From Nostoc sp. LPT (lineage in GTDB: Bacteria > Cyanobacteriota > Cyanobacteriia > Cyanobacteriales > Nostocaceae): DNA of 64,000 bases. The position numbers and the translations under genes were made by a program. Every line of letters starts with the position of its first letter. Positions within the stretch are counted from its first letter, which is position 1. The stretch lies in contig NZ_JABXKF010000149.1 of the NCBI RefSeq assembly GCF_017115165.1, forward strand, positions 1-64,000, given 5' to 3'. The notes under the pieces were generated by a model. The model saw only the letters and a program-made list of their open reading frames with translations. It made no database searches and was not told the DNA's origin. Below, piece after piece: positions 44,542-53,494 of the stretch.

Positions 44542-44793
44542 GGTCGTCCCGATATTTGCGTGTCGGACTTATTTAGCGCCCAGAAGAATCATCCAGCACA
44601 ACAATGGAATCAATTTAATCGCCTGGATTACAAGCTTTGTAAGGCGTAAATTTAATCTTACAGGTTAAAAGTGAGCGAACTGACAGAATCTGGCGCAAGT
44701 TCAATAATTATTGCGATTGCAGATGAATCAATCGGTGAATTTTAGGGAAGACTGAGCTTACGTCTTTATTTTCCCTATTTTTCTGTGCTAATT

Positions 44794-46614
44794 ATGAATG
44801 AGCAACCGAATTCAATGCCTCCCCTGCGCCGAAGTCTCACTTCACAAGAAACTTGGGGGTTTGGTTTTAGCGGTTTGCTTTTATGGTTAGGGACGGCTCC
44901 TGCTATACATGCTGCACTAGGCCCGCAGGCGCTCTGCGTGTGGTTGCCTGGAACCATCATTGGCATATTGCTCAACCTCCAAGTTAAGCGGTTAGGGACA
45001 TATTTCCCAGAGGTCGCTGGAGGCACCCCAAACTATATGACCCGCTTGCTCCAGCGATTGCCAAACTTGGCTCGCTATGGGGCGATTGGCTACCTGCTCG
45101 GCTGGGTCTCTGTTCCGCCTATGGATGCGATTATTCTGACCGATTTAATCAAGGCGAATCTGACTCCACTGGGCATTACCTGTCCAGAGACTCTACTCAG
45201 AATCGGGTTTACAGTTCTGCCCTTTATCGTTGCCTTTAGTGGAACTCGCACGCTAGGCATTTTGCACTCTTTCTTTGTATTTCCGGCGATCGGGTTTCTT
45301 CTCACCTTTTGTCTCCAAGGCATTGGTTGGTTGAGTTTTGCCCCCACTAGCCCTGGGGTGCTGCCCGATCTGGGAGCAGGCATTTCCCTGATCGATTGGA
45401 TGAAATGGTTCTTTATCGCCGTCTATGCGGTTTATGGTTGCGAGACGACATCTTCATTTGTGGCAGATAGCCTCCAACCCAGCTTTACCCTACGGTGTTT
45501 GCAGGTGACTGCTGGATTGATTCCGATCGTCTATCTCGGTGGCTCATGGGTTTTAATGCGGTTAGCCACAGCCCCCGGATTAGGTGATAGCGCCTATCTC
45601 AATCTAGTGGCAGCAGCCCAACCCTTCTGGGGCGCATTCGCCCCCGCTCTTGTCACTTTTCTAATTACGTCAGGGTGTCTCCTTAGCTCTGCAACCCCTG
45701 TTTCTAACTGTCCCCGGATTTTGTATCAGTTAGCCAAAGATGGCTACTTACCGCCCGTATTTGCCGTGTTGTCTCGCCGGGGAGTGTTTGAACCCAGCTT
45801 AATTTTTACCCTGGGGCTGAGTCTAATTTGCTTGGGGTGGGGCGATGTAGAACGGGTTGTGATGGTGACGGGCACTGGCTATCTGACTTCGATGATGGCA
45901 ATTCACTTAGGTGAGTGGGTCAGTCGGCGGCGACCAGCAGCCCGATGGCCCTGGTGGTCGCTGGGTTTCTTTGGCATTGAAGCGATTGTTTTGGTAGTGG
46001 GCGGATTGGCATGGGGCTGGCAGGACTTAGCCATTGGATTGCTCCTGCCTGGGCTGGTGAGCATAGCAGGCACTCAATTACCGCGTTTGAACGTCTCCCT
46101 GTTCCATCCCGATGGGTGGATGCAACGGTATCACCAGCAACCCCATACCAGCAAAACAGATTGGTTGGCATTTCAGGTGATGATCTTAATTGGCTTAGTG
46201 TGCAGTGCGGTGAGTATTGGCTGGTGGGTGAGGGCGGGTTTAGATCAGGTGGGTGTGGGGCAACATGTCGCCTTGTTTAGCATTTTGTTAGTGACGGTTG
46301 CCTTCGTGGGAGTGGCGATCGCCTGTTGGACTAGTCTGCCCCAAATTGCTGCCATTACTGAAGCCCGAGAACAGGTCGAACGCACACTGCTGGATTTGCA
46401 ACAAGCCCAAACGCAACTCGTGCAGGCAGAAAAAATGTCAGCATTGGGTAATTTAGTTGCTGGGGTTGCTCACGAGATGAATAATCCTTTGGGCTTTATT
46501 TCTGCTACTCTCCAACAAGCTAAACCCACGATTGCTGATATTATTGAACACCTGAAACTCTATCAAGAAAGTTTAATCAAACCGGGTGATGACATTAAAG
46601 ACCACGCTGAATAA
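44794..46614 (+). CDS. APC-type permease fused to histidine-kinase DHp domain (first part, ends in an in-frame TAA)
   Basis: From ATG 44794 this 606-residue stretch begins with a 12-span amino-acid/polyamine-like permease (GFGFSGLLLWLGTAPAIHAA, VPPMDAIILTDLIK, FFIAVYAVYGCETTSSF, SATPVSNCPRILYQLAKDGY). A final span leads into a coiled coil (LLDLQQAQTQLVQAEKM) and the kinase H-box AGVAHEMNNPLGF with H560. It then stops at TAA (46612-46614), but the same frame continues and encodes the ATP-binding domain. A permease as sensor for a histidine kinase is rare; CbrA is the known analogue. GTG at 44785 is an alternative start. Confidence 0.85.
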   Translation: MNEQPNSMPPLRRSLTSQETWGFGFSGLLLWLGTAPAIHAALGPQALCVWLPGTIIGILLNLQVKRLGTYFPEVAGGTPNYMTRLLQRLPNLARYGAIGYLLGWVSVPPMDAIILTDLIKANLTPLGITCPETLLRIGFTVLPFIVAFSGTRTLGILHSFFVFPAIGFLLTFCLQGIGWLSFAPTSPGVLPDLGAGISLIDWMKWFFIAVYAVYGCETTSSFVADSLQPSFTLRCLQVTAGLIPIVYLGGSWVLMRLATAPGLGDSAYLNLVAAAQPFWGAFAPALVTFLITSGCLLSSATPVSNCPRILYQLAKDGYLPPVFAVLSRRGVFEPSLIFTLGLSLICLGWGDVERVVMVTGTGYLTSMMAIHLGEWVSRRRPAARWPWWSLGFFGIEAIVLVVGGLAWGWQDLAIGLLLPGLVSIAGTQLPRLNVSLFHPDGWMQRYHQQPHTSKTDWLAFQVMILIGLVCSAVSIGWWVRAGLDQVGVGQHVALFSILLVTVAFVGVAIACWTSLPQIAAITEAREQVERTLLDLQQAQTQLVQAEKMSALGNLVAGVAHEMNNPLGFISATLQQAKPTIADIIEHLKLYQESLIKPGDDIKDHAE

Positions 46615-46620
46615 ATTGAC

Positions 46621-47250
46621 TTGGATTATAGCTTAAAAGACTTGCCCAAAATGATTGATGGAATGGTCATGGCCTGCGATCGCCTGAAAAATGTCAGCAC
46701 CAGTCTCCGCACTTTCTCCCGTGCAGATAAAGATTATAAAGTACCTTTTAATATCCATAAAGGCATTGATAGCACAATTTTAATTCTCAAACATCGCCTG
46801 AAAGCAAATGAACAACGTCCAGCCATTGAAGTGATAGCTGAGTATGGTAATTTACCTGAATTCAAGTGTTTCTCTGGGCAATTAAATCAGGTATTTATGA
46901 ATATTCTGGCGAATGCTATTGACGCATTAGAAGAAGCCAATTCTGGGCGGAGTTTTAGAGAAATTAAGGATAATCCCAACCAGATTATAATTACAACTTC
47001 AGTGGTAGATGAGAACGTAAAAATATCAATTGCTGATAATGGTAACGGAATAAGTGAAGGAGTCAAAGAAAGAATATTTGACCATTTCTTTACTACAAAA
47101 GGAGTCGGGAAAGGTACGGGTTTAGGACTGGCGATCGCTCAGTCTATTGTGGTAGAAAAACATAACGGTTCACTGGTTGTGAATTCTACACTTGGTGAGG
47201 GAACTGAATTTGTCATTACCTTACCAATTCTGACTCAGACTCAAAATTAA
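46621..47250 (+). CDS. histidine-kinase ATP-binding domain (second part of the split kinase)
   Basis: This 209-residue stretch continues the frame of the permease-kinase after a TAA. It begins DYSLKDLPKMIDGMVMACDR and contains the N-box QVFMNILANAIDALEEA, G1 box ISIADNGNGI, F box IFDHFFTTKG and G2 box GKGTGLGLAIAQS. Only TAA ATT GAC separates the two parts, and relatives read AEKIDL-like there, so Lys AAA to TAA is a likely single-base change. The TTG at 46621 could restart translation, or readthrough could make the whole kinase. No response regulator is next to it. Confidence 0.8.
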   Translation: MDYSLKDLPKMIDGMVMACDRLKNVSTSLRTFSRADKDYKVPFNIHKGIDSTILILKHRLKANEQRPAIEVIAEYGNLPEFKCFSGQLNQVFMNILANAIDALEEANSGRSFREIKDNPNQIIITTSVVDENVKISIADNGNGISEGVKERIFDHFFTTKGVGKGTGLGLAIAQSIVVEKHNGSLVVNSTLGEGTEFVITLPILTQTQN

Positions 47251-47649
47251 CTTGGTCGAGACTCTGAAATTCTTTAGTCATTATCTCTTCTACTAAATCG
47301 ACTTCATCAATGACCCGATCAGCCGTTAAGAGTGCAAAAAAAGATAAACGTAAATTGGCAAAGGTATTAAATTTGTAATTTGTAATTAAAAAAGTCACAT
47401 TAAATCTGGGTTTGGAGGTTTAAATTTGGTGGCGCATTTTAGAGAATTGGTATTACTGAGATTTTATACAAATTTGCTGTATAATATTACATTACGATGT
47501 GTAGGGGCACAGCAGTGCCCATTGGTGTCAACTTAAGGTTACGATCAGGCGCTGCATTGCTTACATCCATACCACGCGATCGCTGTCTTTATCCCCCTAT
47601 ATAGTATACAAAGACTACTATCTACATCTCTACTTACCAATTAGATACA
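47251..47649. other. intergenic region with dispersed repeat
   Basis: No gene is recognised. 47373-47488 is the second copy of the repeat at 43551-43674. TATATAGTATAC words lie near 47598. Confidence 0.4.
47373..47488. repeat. dispersed intergenic repeat, copy 2
   Basis: Same order of words as the copy at 43551-43674 (AATTTGTAATTAAAAAAG, AAATCTGGGTTTGGAGGTTTA, GAGAATTGGTATTACTGAGATTTTATACAA). Confidence 0.55.
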
Positions 47650-48189
47650 TTGAGCGACAATGCACAGATTATACGTTTGACGCTCAAAGAATTGGATCGA
47701 GTTGCACCGAATTCAATCGTACTTATCGTTAGCAAGAAGAGTAGATGTACTTACGCGGATTGCGTAGGCGTAGCCCGTCGTAGACATCGCTACTTCCACC
47801 AGAGCAGAAAACTTAATTTTCAGTTCGGGAACTGTTCTTGATACTGCCAAACTGAGATATCAACTTGGAAAGCAAATGAATGTTGCAAAACTTGACGTTC
47901 ATGCTTATGTGATTAAAGAGCATGGAGACAGTGAATTTGTCGTTTGGTCTAGTGTATTTATTGGGGAATTCCGTTAACTGAATTTTCCACACCACAAGGA
48001 GTAACGCTAGAACAAATTCAGCAAGAGTACGCACAGTTAACTCGTAAACGAGGCTATAACATTTTTGAACGCAAAGGAAATACTAGCTATGGTATATCAA
48101 CAGTAGTTTGTTAGTTAGTTGATACCATCCTGCGAGATGAAATGCAAATATTTCCAGTATCGGTGAGAGCAGATTATAACTTTTTGTAA
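47650..48189 (+). pseudogene. L-lactate/malate dehydrogenase-type pseudogene
   Basis: Pieces of an NAD-dependent lactate dehydrogenase are spread over three frames: APNSIVLIVSK, VDVLT, GLPPEQ, FSSGTVLDTAKLRYQLGK, VIKEHGDSEFVVWSS, TPQGVTLEQIQQEYA, IFERKGNTSYGIS, ILRDEMQIFPVSV. HGDSE includes the catalytic His. The N-terminal NAD-binding half is absent. A 34-bp dispersed GCGTAGGCGTAGCCCG repeat sits at 47757-47790 between VDVLT and GLPPEQ, and there are further frameshifts and a TAG before LVDTILRD. It ends at TAA 48187-48189. Non-functional. Confidence 0.8.
47757..47790. repeat. short dispersed repeat inserted in the LDH pseudogene
   Basis: GCGTAGGCGTAGCCCGTCGTAGACATCGC-type repeat, inside the dehydrogenase pseudogene. 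Copies also at 8402 and 50469. Confidence 0.6.
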
Positions 48190-48268
48190 AGATTGCCTAG
48201 GAAAATACGTAAAGTTATCTGCTTGATACAGAGAAATTAATAGAAGTTTCCTTTAAGGATGAAATTAT

Positions 48269-49831
48269 ATGTCAGTATCAGCTTCTTTAGACCTGTCTAA
48301 AACTTTCTTCCTCAACAGCTTACTAGGAGCTAATCAGACAATTTATTTAGATTTCGACGGCAATATCACCTCTGGTACTTCCTGGAACACAAGTGAACGT
48401 CCGGCTAACATTATCACCCCTGCCTTCGACTTCGACGGCAATACAGCATCCTTTAGCTCGGCTGAACTTGAAAGAATTCAGTATATCTGGCAGCGTGTCG
48501 CTGAGGATTTCAGCCCATTTAATGTTAATGTCACAACGCAGGCTCCAGCAGATATTAACGATCTGATTAAGAGCGCCAGTAATGATACTCGCTGGGGGGT
48601 GCGTGTTGCGATCGGCGGTAGCAGTTACGATTGGTATGGTAAAGGAGCCGCGGGAGTCGCCCGTGTTGGTTCTTTCAACTCGAATAGTGATACTCCTGCT
48701 TTTGTTTTTGCTGATGAAAATGTGTTCGGTGATGAGAATGATACGGCTGATACTATCTCTCATGAAGTAGGTCATACGCTGGGACTCGAGCATGATGGAC
48801 AAATAACCCCCGCTGAGGAATACTACTATGGACATGGTAGTGGAGAGACTGGCTGGAGACCGATCATGGGATCGGGGTATTACGACGAGCTAGTCCAGTG
48901 GAGTAAAGGCGAGTATGCTTCTGCTAACAATACTGAGGACGATTTGCAAATTATTACAACCCAAAATGGGTTCACCTACCGAGCCGATGATTGTGGTGAT
49001 ACAATTGCGACAGCAAAGCCACTAACCATTTCTAGTACGTCTATCAGTGGTAGTGGCATCATTGAGCGCAATACAGATTTAGATTTTTATAGTTTTGTCA
49101 CAGGTACTGGTCTAATTAGCTTGACAGTGAATCCTTTTAGTCGAGGGCCAAACTTAGACATTTTGGCAGAGCTATACAATTCTGCTGGTACCTTAATTGC
49201 ATCGTCCAATCCAACAGATTTACTATCTGCAAGTATTACAACAAATGTCGTTGCTGGAAATTATTACCTCAAAATTGATGGTATAGGAAAAGAAAATCCT
49301 CTTTTAACTGGCTACACGGATTACGGCAGTTTGGGGCAGTACTTTATCAGTGGTACTCTAAACTTTCCTAATATCCAGCGATGGGCAACTGGCCAAGGCG
49401 GGTTTTGGGATACTCAAAAATGGCTAGTCGGCGATTTTAACGCAGATGGGAAAGATGATTTAGTCAACATCTTCAATGATGGGGGTCTAGCTAGTATCGA
49501 TACTCACTTATCTAATGGTGAGAGTTTTGATAGCCTGCGCTGGGCAACTGGCCAAGGTGGGTTTTGGGATACTCAAAAATGGCTAGTCGGCGATTTTAAC
49601 GCAGATGGGAAAGATGATTTAGTCAACATCTTCAATGATGGGGGTCTAGCTAGTATCGATACTCACTTATCTAATGGTGAGAGTTTTGATAGCCTGCGCT
49701 GGGCAACTGGCCAAGGGGGGTTTGGGGATACTCAAAAATGGCTAGTCGGCAATTTTAACGCAGACGGGAGAGATGATTTAGTCAACGTCTTCAATGATGG
49801 GGGTCTAGCTAGTATCGATATACTCATATAA
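48269..49831 (+). CDS. secreted metalloprotease with PPC and FG-GAP/VCBS-like repeats
   Basis: This 520-residue protein begins with a zinc metalloprotease domain: H165-E166-H169-H175 in HEVGHTLGLEHDG, with TIYLDFDGNITSG upstream and the family core RVAEDFSPFNVNVTT. Residues about 240-365 are a PPC domain (SGSGIIERNTDLDFYSFVTG, GTLIASSNPTDL). The C-terminus is three near-identical 53-residue repeats starting RWATGQGGFWDTQKWLVGDF with FNADGKDDLVN calcium/FG-GAP-like loops; the last is cut short. There is no classical N-terminal signal, so type I-like export is inferred. It probably degrades extracellular protein. AAGGATG precedes the ATG. Confidence 0.8.
   Translation: MSVSASLDLSKTFFLNSLLGANQTIYLDFDGNITSGTSWNTSERPANIITPAFDFDGNTASFSSAELERIQYIWQRVAEDFSPFNVNVTTQAPADINDLIKSASNDTRWGVRVAIGGSSYDWYGKGAAGVARVGSFNSNSDTPAFVFADENVFGDENDTADTISHEVGHTLGLEHDGQITPAEEYYYGHGSGETGWRPIMGSGYYDELVQWSKGEYASANNTEDDLQIITTQNGFTYRADDCGDTIATAKPLTISSTSISGSGIIERNTDLDFYSFVTGTGLISLTVNPFSRGPNLDILAELYNSAGTLIASSNPTDLLSASITTNVVAGNYYLKIDGIGKENPLLTGYTDYGSLGQYFISGTLNFPNIQRWATGQGGFWDTQKWLVGDFNADGKDDLVNIFNDGGLASIDTHLSNGESFDSLRWATGQGGFWDTQKWLVGDFNADGKDDLVNIFNDGGLASIDTHLSNGESFDSLRWATGQGGFGDTQKWLVGNFNADGRDDLVNVFNDGGLASIDILI
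49379..49828 (+). repeat. three 159-bp near-identical tandem units in protease gene
   Basis: Units start at 49379, 49538 and 49697. Units 1 and 2 are nearly identical even at synonymous positions; the third is truncated at the stop and has a few changes (WDTQ to GDTQ, GDFN to GNFN). This indicates recent tandem duplication. Confidence 0.85.
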
Positions 49832-50599
49832 AAAACCAGACTTTGGGATGAAATTGATAGCCAATAGGACTGTAAACCAATCAACACAACTGATTGATTA
49901 GACTTCTTGCATGATGAATCAAGACCCCTCACCCTAAATCCCTCTCTCTCCCAAACTTGGGAGAGGGACTTTGAAGTTTACTCCCCTTCTCCCAATATTG
50001 GGAGAAGGGGTTGGGGACGGAACCATTAAATTTGAAAGTACATTTACAGATGCAGGTTTGAAAAAATGGTGAATGAATGCTGAACTTGGAGCCAAAATAA
50101 GCAAGATTATCGAATTTATTGGCCGAAGTACATTTAGGGATATTTTTTCACCTTCAGTAATTTTAGGTAAGCCTTCAGACCACTCTGGGAAAAACTACTT
50201 GTCTTCAATTCTGACTAAACCGAAGCGAGTATGGGCATCGGTTAAGCTGGTATAATCGCTTCCGTGATTGTTGCTGTCTGTGTCATAGCTTTTCTACCTT
50301 CCTGTGTATGCAAAACCCAGCCTTCGGGTGTTATAGGTTTTTTTACCTTTATATATAATGTGAAATTATTGTATCGGCTCAATTTTTTCTTTTTTCCACT
50401 ACCCTGATTTATTGAGCGGATACTAGTGTCTAAAACGCTCAAAATCTAAGCTCAATAAAGGTTTGGGTAATAGCGTAGGCGTAGCCCGCTGTAGGCATCG
50501 CACTGCTTGTGAGAAATGCGGGTAAGGAATGGAATAATTCAATTAATTGCAAAACGCTGTTAGAGCGAAACTGCCAGAAAACTCCCTAAAAACAAAAAA
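49832..50599. other. intergenic region with palindromic repeats
   Basis: No gene is recognised. It has CCCTCTCTCTCCCAAACTTGGGAGAGGG and CCCCTTCTCCCAATATTGGGAGAAGGGG palindromes (49928-50013) and a GCGTAGGCGTAGCCCGCTGTAGGCATCGC repeat at 50469-50503. Confidence 0.5.
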
Positions 50600-50617
50600 A
50601 ACCCGCCGTAGCGGGTT
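50600..50617 (-). terminator. rho-independent terminator of the 51-residue gene
   Basis: AACCCGC (50600-50606) and GCGGGTT (50611-50617) pair, loop CGTA. On the minus strand the stem is followed by TTTTTTTTGTTTTT, a classical intrinsic terminator, 34 bp after the stop of the small gene. Confidence 0.85.
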
Positions 50618-50650
50618 GCACAACAAAACTATGAACAATGAAAACTTGAT

Positions 50651-50806
50651 TTAGCTGGAATACCTCATTTCAGCTTCCAGTTGACGAATTAGCTGTTCGT
50701 CGCCTTTTGCTCTAGCTATTTCCAAGCGATGCTCTAGGCTTCTTTGAATATTGGCTCTGTGAGCTTCTCGTGATTTGCTTATGCTTTGTAGTCTATTTTG
50801 ATTCAT
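50651..50806 (-). CDS. 51-residue basic conserved small protein
   Basis: On the minus strand the frame reads MNQNRLQSISKSREAHRANI, then QRSLEHRLEIARAKGDEQLI and RQLEAEMRYSS, a 51-residue helical, charged protein. Cyanobacteria commonly carry similar small proteins (MNQ-RLQSIS-SREA-R), function unknown. A clear intrinsic terminator follows, supporting it as a real gene. The short predicted helix may bind RNA or protein; this is speculative. Confidence 0.75.
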   Translation of the reverse strand: MNQNRLQSISKSREAHRANIQRSLEHRLEIARAKGDEQLIRQLEAEMRYSS

Positions 50807-50867
50807 AGTGATTACCTGGTTTAATCTTTCAATTTATGTCTTCTATTCTTAACATAGCACACATTTT

Positions 50868-50881
50868 GTAGCTGTTGCTAC
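50868..50881. promoter_or_regulatory. NtcA-type palindrome GTA-N8-TAC
   Basis: GTAGCTGTTGCTAC matches the NtcA consensus GTAN8TAC exactly, between the divergent small gene and the SAM-dependent hydrolase gene. Such a six-base match arises by chance every few kilobases, so it is suggestive only. Confidence 0.3.
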
Positions 50882-50914
50882 AGAAAATATATTTTTTATA
50901 TATTTTACCAAAAT

Positions 50915-51718
50915 ATGTCTAATAACCAGATAGATGAACCACCACTCGTGACTTTACTGAGCGATTTCGGCGATCGCGATGTTTATGTAGGCATAATCAA
51001 GGGAGTCATAGCCCAAATCAACCCCAGACTGACAGTGGTAGACTTAACCCACCAAATTCCGCCGCAAGACATCAAAGCAGCCAGGTTCAGCCTGATGAAT
51101 GCTTATGCCCATTTCCCAATTGGGACAGTGCATCTGGCAGTAGTAGATCCGGGTGTGGGAAGCAAGCGACGGGCGATCGCAGTAGAATTTGCTCAAGGGT
51201 TTTTGGTCGGGCCAGATAATGGTATATTCAGTGGCGTACTCAGTCAAAGTCTGGCGATCGCAGCTGTCGAACTTACAAATCTTAATTATTGGCGAACTCC
51301 TCAACCAAGCAAGACTTTTCACGGTAGAGATATCTTTGCACCAGTGGCAGCTAATCTTGCTAGTGGTGTCCCACTCAAACAGCTAGGACAAGAAATCGAT
51401 CTAGTAAGTTTGGTAAAGCTGGATATAGGCAACTGCAAGCAGACAACAACTGGTGTAGTGGGTTGCATTCAATATATTGACCACTTTGGCAACCTAGTGA
51501 GTAACATTCCAGCGAGTTACGTGCAAAACAAAAGTTGGTATGTGCAAGTTGCTGGATTGAGTGTACCAGGCTGTGAAACTTACAGTCAGGTCAAAGTGGG
51601 AGAGATAATAGCTTTAGTTGGCAGTCATGGCTGGGTAGAAATTGCCATTAATTGCGGACATGCTCACTCACAATTACAGATTAATTTACAAGATGCGTTA
51701 GAAGTCTTGTTTTTTTAA
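50915..51718 (+). CDS. SAM hydroxide adenosyltransferase (DUF62 family)
   Basis: This 267-residue protein matches the SAM-dependent fluorinase/chlorinase-like family, whose ordinary members hydrolyse S-adenosylmethionine to adenosine and methionine. Signatures are TLLSDFGDRDVYVGIIKGV, VDLTHQIPPQDI, VVDPGVGS, FLVGPDNGIFSGVLSQS and the C-terminal YIDHFGNLVSNIP. Asp and Arg/Lys residues of the SAM site are intact by eye. An NtcA-like palindrome lies 34 bp upstream. Function in cyanobacteria is uncertain. No halogenase-specific loop is evident. Confidence 0.88.
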   Translation: MSNNQIDEPPLVTLLSDFGDRDVYVGIIKGVIAQINPRLTVVDLTHQIPPQDIKAARFSLMNAYAHFPIGTVHLAVVDPGVGSKRRAIAVEFAQGFLVGPDNGIFSGVLSQSLAIAAVELTNLNYWRTPQPSKTFHGRDIFAPVAANLASGVPLKQLGQEIDLVSLVKLDIGNCKQTTTGVVGCIQYIDHFGNLVSNIPASYVQNKSWYVQVAGLSVPGCETYSQVKVGEIIALVGSHGWVEIAINCGHAHSQLQINLQDALEVLFF

Positions 51719-52049
51719 GAAAATCAGACCAGTGAATATTGCTAAAGTTAAGACAGTGAAAAAATACCAGGCTGCAAAGTGCCTGTTGGTGATTTGTGGT
51801 AAAGGCAAAGAAAGGGGAAAATTCTAGATATAAAACGGAGGTTGGGCAACTGCACACCACTTAAAAACAAGCATTTTCATTCACCGTAGGCAGTGCCAAT
51901 TCGACAAAAATTTCCAGAAAGTAACTGCTAAAAGATGTAAGTTTAGGAATAGTGACATGAAGTTCGCCTTATTGCTCATAATAATAAAAGTAACCCTTGA
52001 GCAATTTCCCGTTGTACTCTACTAGAAAATCATAATTATATTCTTAGCT
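51719..52049. other. intergenic region
   Basis: 331 bp between same-strand genes. No gene, tRNA or clear hairpin recognised; it may hold a promoter for the DUF2301 gene. Confidence 0.35.
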
Positions 52050-52706
52050 ATGACTACACAAACACTCTCTGCATCAGAAGTTTATCAAGGTCAGTTTGGG
52101 GAATTTACAATTACTCAGAGCGATCGCACTGGCGTAATGATCTATCGCGCTGGGTTAATGGTAGCAGCACTGAGCTTTGCGATCGGCAGCGCTTTGATTT
52201 TACTCAACAATAACCCAACAGTTGTAACTTTACTGACACCTCTATATGCTTGTTTTAGTCTCGCTCTTGGTGTAAGTTTATTTACCATCCATATCTATAT
52301 GGCATCACTGCACCGAACGTTGCAAGTTTTTTGGGCGATTGGTAGTATCGCATCAGTGATTCTGGCAATCACTAGTAGTGAACCTTTAGCTCTTGCTGTT
52401 TACAATCAGCCAATTACCTTATTTGGAGTTGGTTTTATTTTCGTAGCTTTGACAGGTATTTATTTTAAAGAGGCTTTTTGCTTCAATCGCCTGGAAACCA
52501 AAGTATTAACCCCAATTGTACCGCTACTGTTGTTAGGACATTTGGTAGGAATTTTACCAACTCAGGGAGAAAGCATTTTATTAGGAACTTGGGCGATATT
52601 ATTTTTAGTGTTTGCCCTGCGAAAGACAGTCCAAGCAATTCCTGCTGATATTGGAGATAAATCTGTGTTTACTTACTTGAAAGAACAACGTTTAGCTAAG
52701 GGTTAA
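52050..52706 (+). CDS. DUF2301 membrane protein
   Basis: This 218-residue protein has about six hydrophobic spans (AGLMVAALSFAIGSALILLN, FWAIGSIASVILAITSS, LTPIVPLLLLGHLVGILP) and matches the cyanobacterial DUF2301 family (IYFKEAFCFNRLETKVLTP). Function unknown. Its TAA overlaps the ATG of the YdcF-like gene (TAATG), so both are translationally coupled. Confidence 0.87.
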   Translation: MTTQTLSASEVYQGQFGEFTITQSDRTGVMIYRAGLMVAALSFAIGSALILLNNNPTVVTLLTPLYACFSLALGVSLFTIHIYMASLHRTLQVFWAIGSIASVILAITSSEPLALAVYNQPITLFGVGFIFVALTGIYFKEAFCFNRLETKVLTPIVPLLLLGHLVGILPTQGESILLGTWAILFLVFALRKTVQAIPADIGDKSVFTYLKEQRLAKG

Positions 52707-53395
52707 TGCGGAGAAAAAATCGTCGGTGTCAAAAATTTCCCAAAATCAAACTAATCAAACGCCAAGAAATGTGGACACTTACGGCTCAAGGGTGGGCGAT
52801 TGCGATCACTTTGATTGTTTACTTAATATTTTTCACTATTACTCATGTACACTCATTTCTTGCTGTAACTTCCCCGATCCAATCAGCAGAAGTATTAATT
52901 GTTGAAGGATGGCTACCAGATTACGCTATAGAAGAAGCTTTGACTGAATTTCAAAACGGTTCTTATCATCAAATAATTACTACTGGAGGTACATTAGGAA
53001 AAGGAAGTTATCTTACCGGATACAAGAACTTTGCAGACGTGTCGGCTGACACTTTCATAAAACTCGGTTTAGAAGCAGAAAAAGTAGTAGCTGTTCCGAC
53101 ACCTTTTGTGGTTAAGGATCGTAGTTATGCATCTGCTGCTGAATTTGAGCGTTGGCTATCCAATTCAAATTTAAAGATAGAATCAATTAATCTTTTTTCC
53201 TTGGACGTTCATGCCCGTAGGAGTTGGTTTCTTTTTAAAAAAATACTTACCCCTCAAATTAATGTTGGTGTGATTGCTGCCACAACGCAAGATTATAATC
53301 CAAACAAATGGTGGGGTTCTAGCGAAGGTGTGCGGACGGTTCTTGATGAAAGTATAGCTTATCTTTATGCACGGTTTTTGAATTGGAAAGCCTAA
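52706..53395 (+). CDS. YdcF/ElyC/SanA-like DUF218 protein
   Basis: This 229-residue protein has one N-terminal hydrophobic span (WAIAITLIVYLIFFTITHVH) and a DUF218-like domain (SAEVLIVEGWLPDYAIEEAL, IITTGGTLGKGS, INLFSLDVHARRSWFLFKKI). Relatives affect envelope assembly and vancomycin or SDS sensitivity, with unclear biochemistry. It overlaps the DUF2301 gene by one base. ATG 52706 is the start. Single-span anchored, domain outside. Confidence 0.8.
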   Translation: MRRKNRRCQKFPKIKLIKRQEMWTLTAQGWAIAITLIVYLIFFTITHVHSFLAVTSPIQSAEVLIVEGWLPDYAIEEALTEFQNGSYHQIITTGGTLGKGSYLTGYKNFADVSADTFIKLGLEAEKVVAVPTPFVVKDRSYASAAEFERWLSNSNLKIESINLFSLDVHARRSWFLFKKILTPQINVGVIAATTQDYNPNKWWGSSEGVRTVLDESIAYLYARFLNWKA

Positions 53396-53494
53396 CAGTG
53401 ATACAGCAGAAATATTAGCTTCGGAAGCGATTTAATTTTGAATTTTAGATTCTAGATTTTTCAGTCAATCCAAAATCCAAAATTCAAAATGGTA

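Noticed and set aside
50073..50255. 60-codon open frame
   Set aside because: No recognised family, in a repeat-rich region with poor start.
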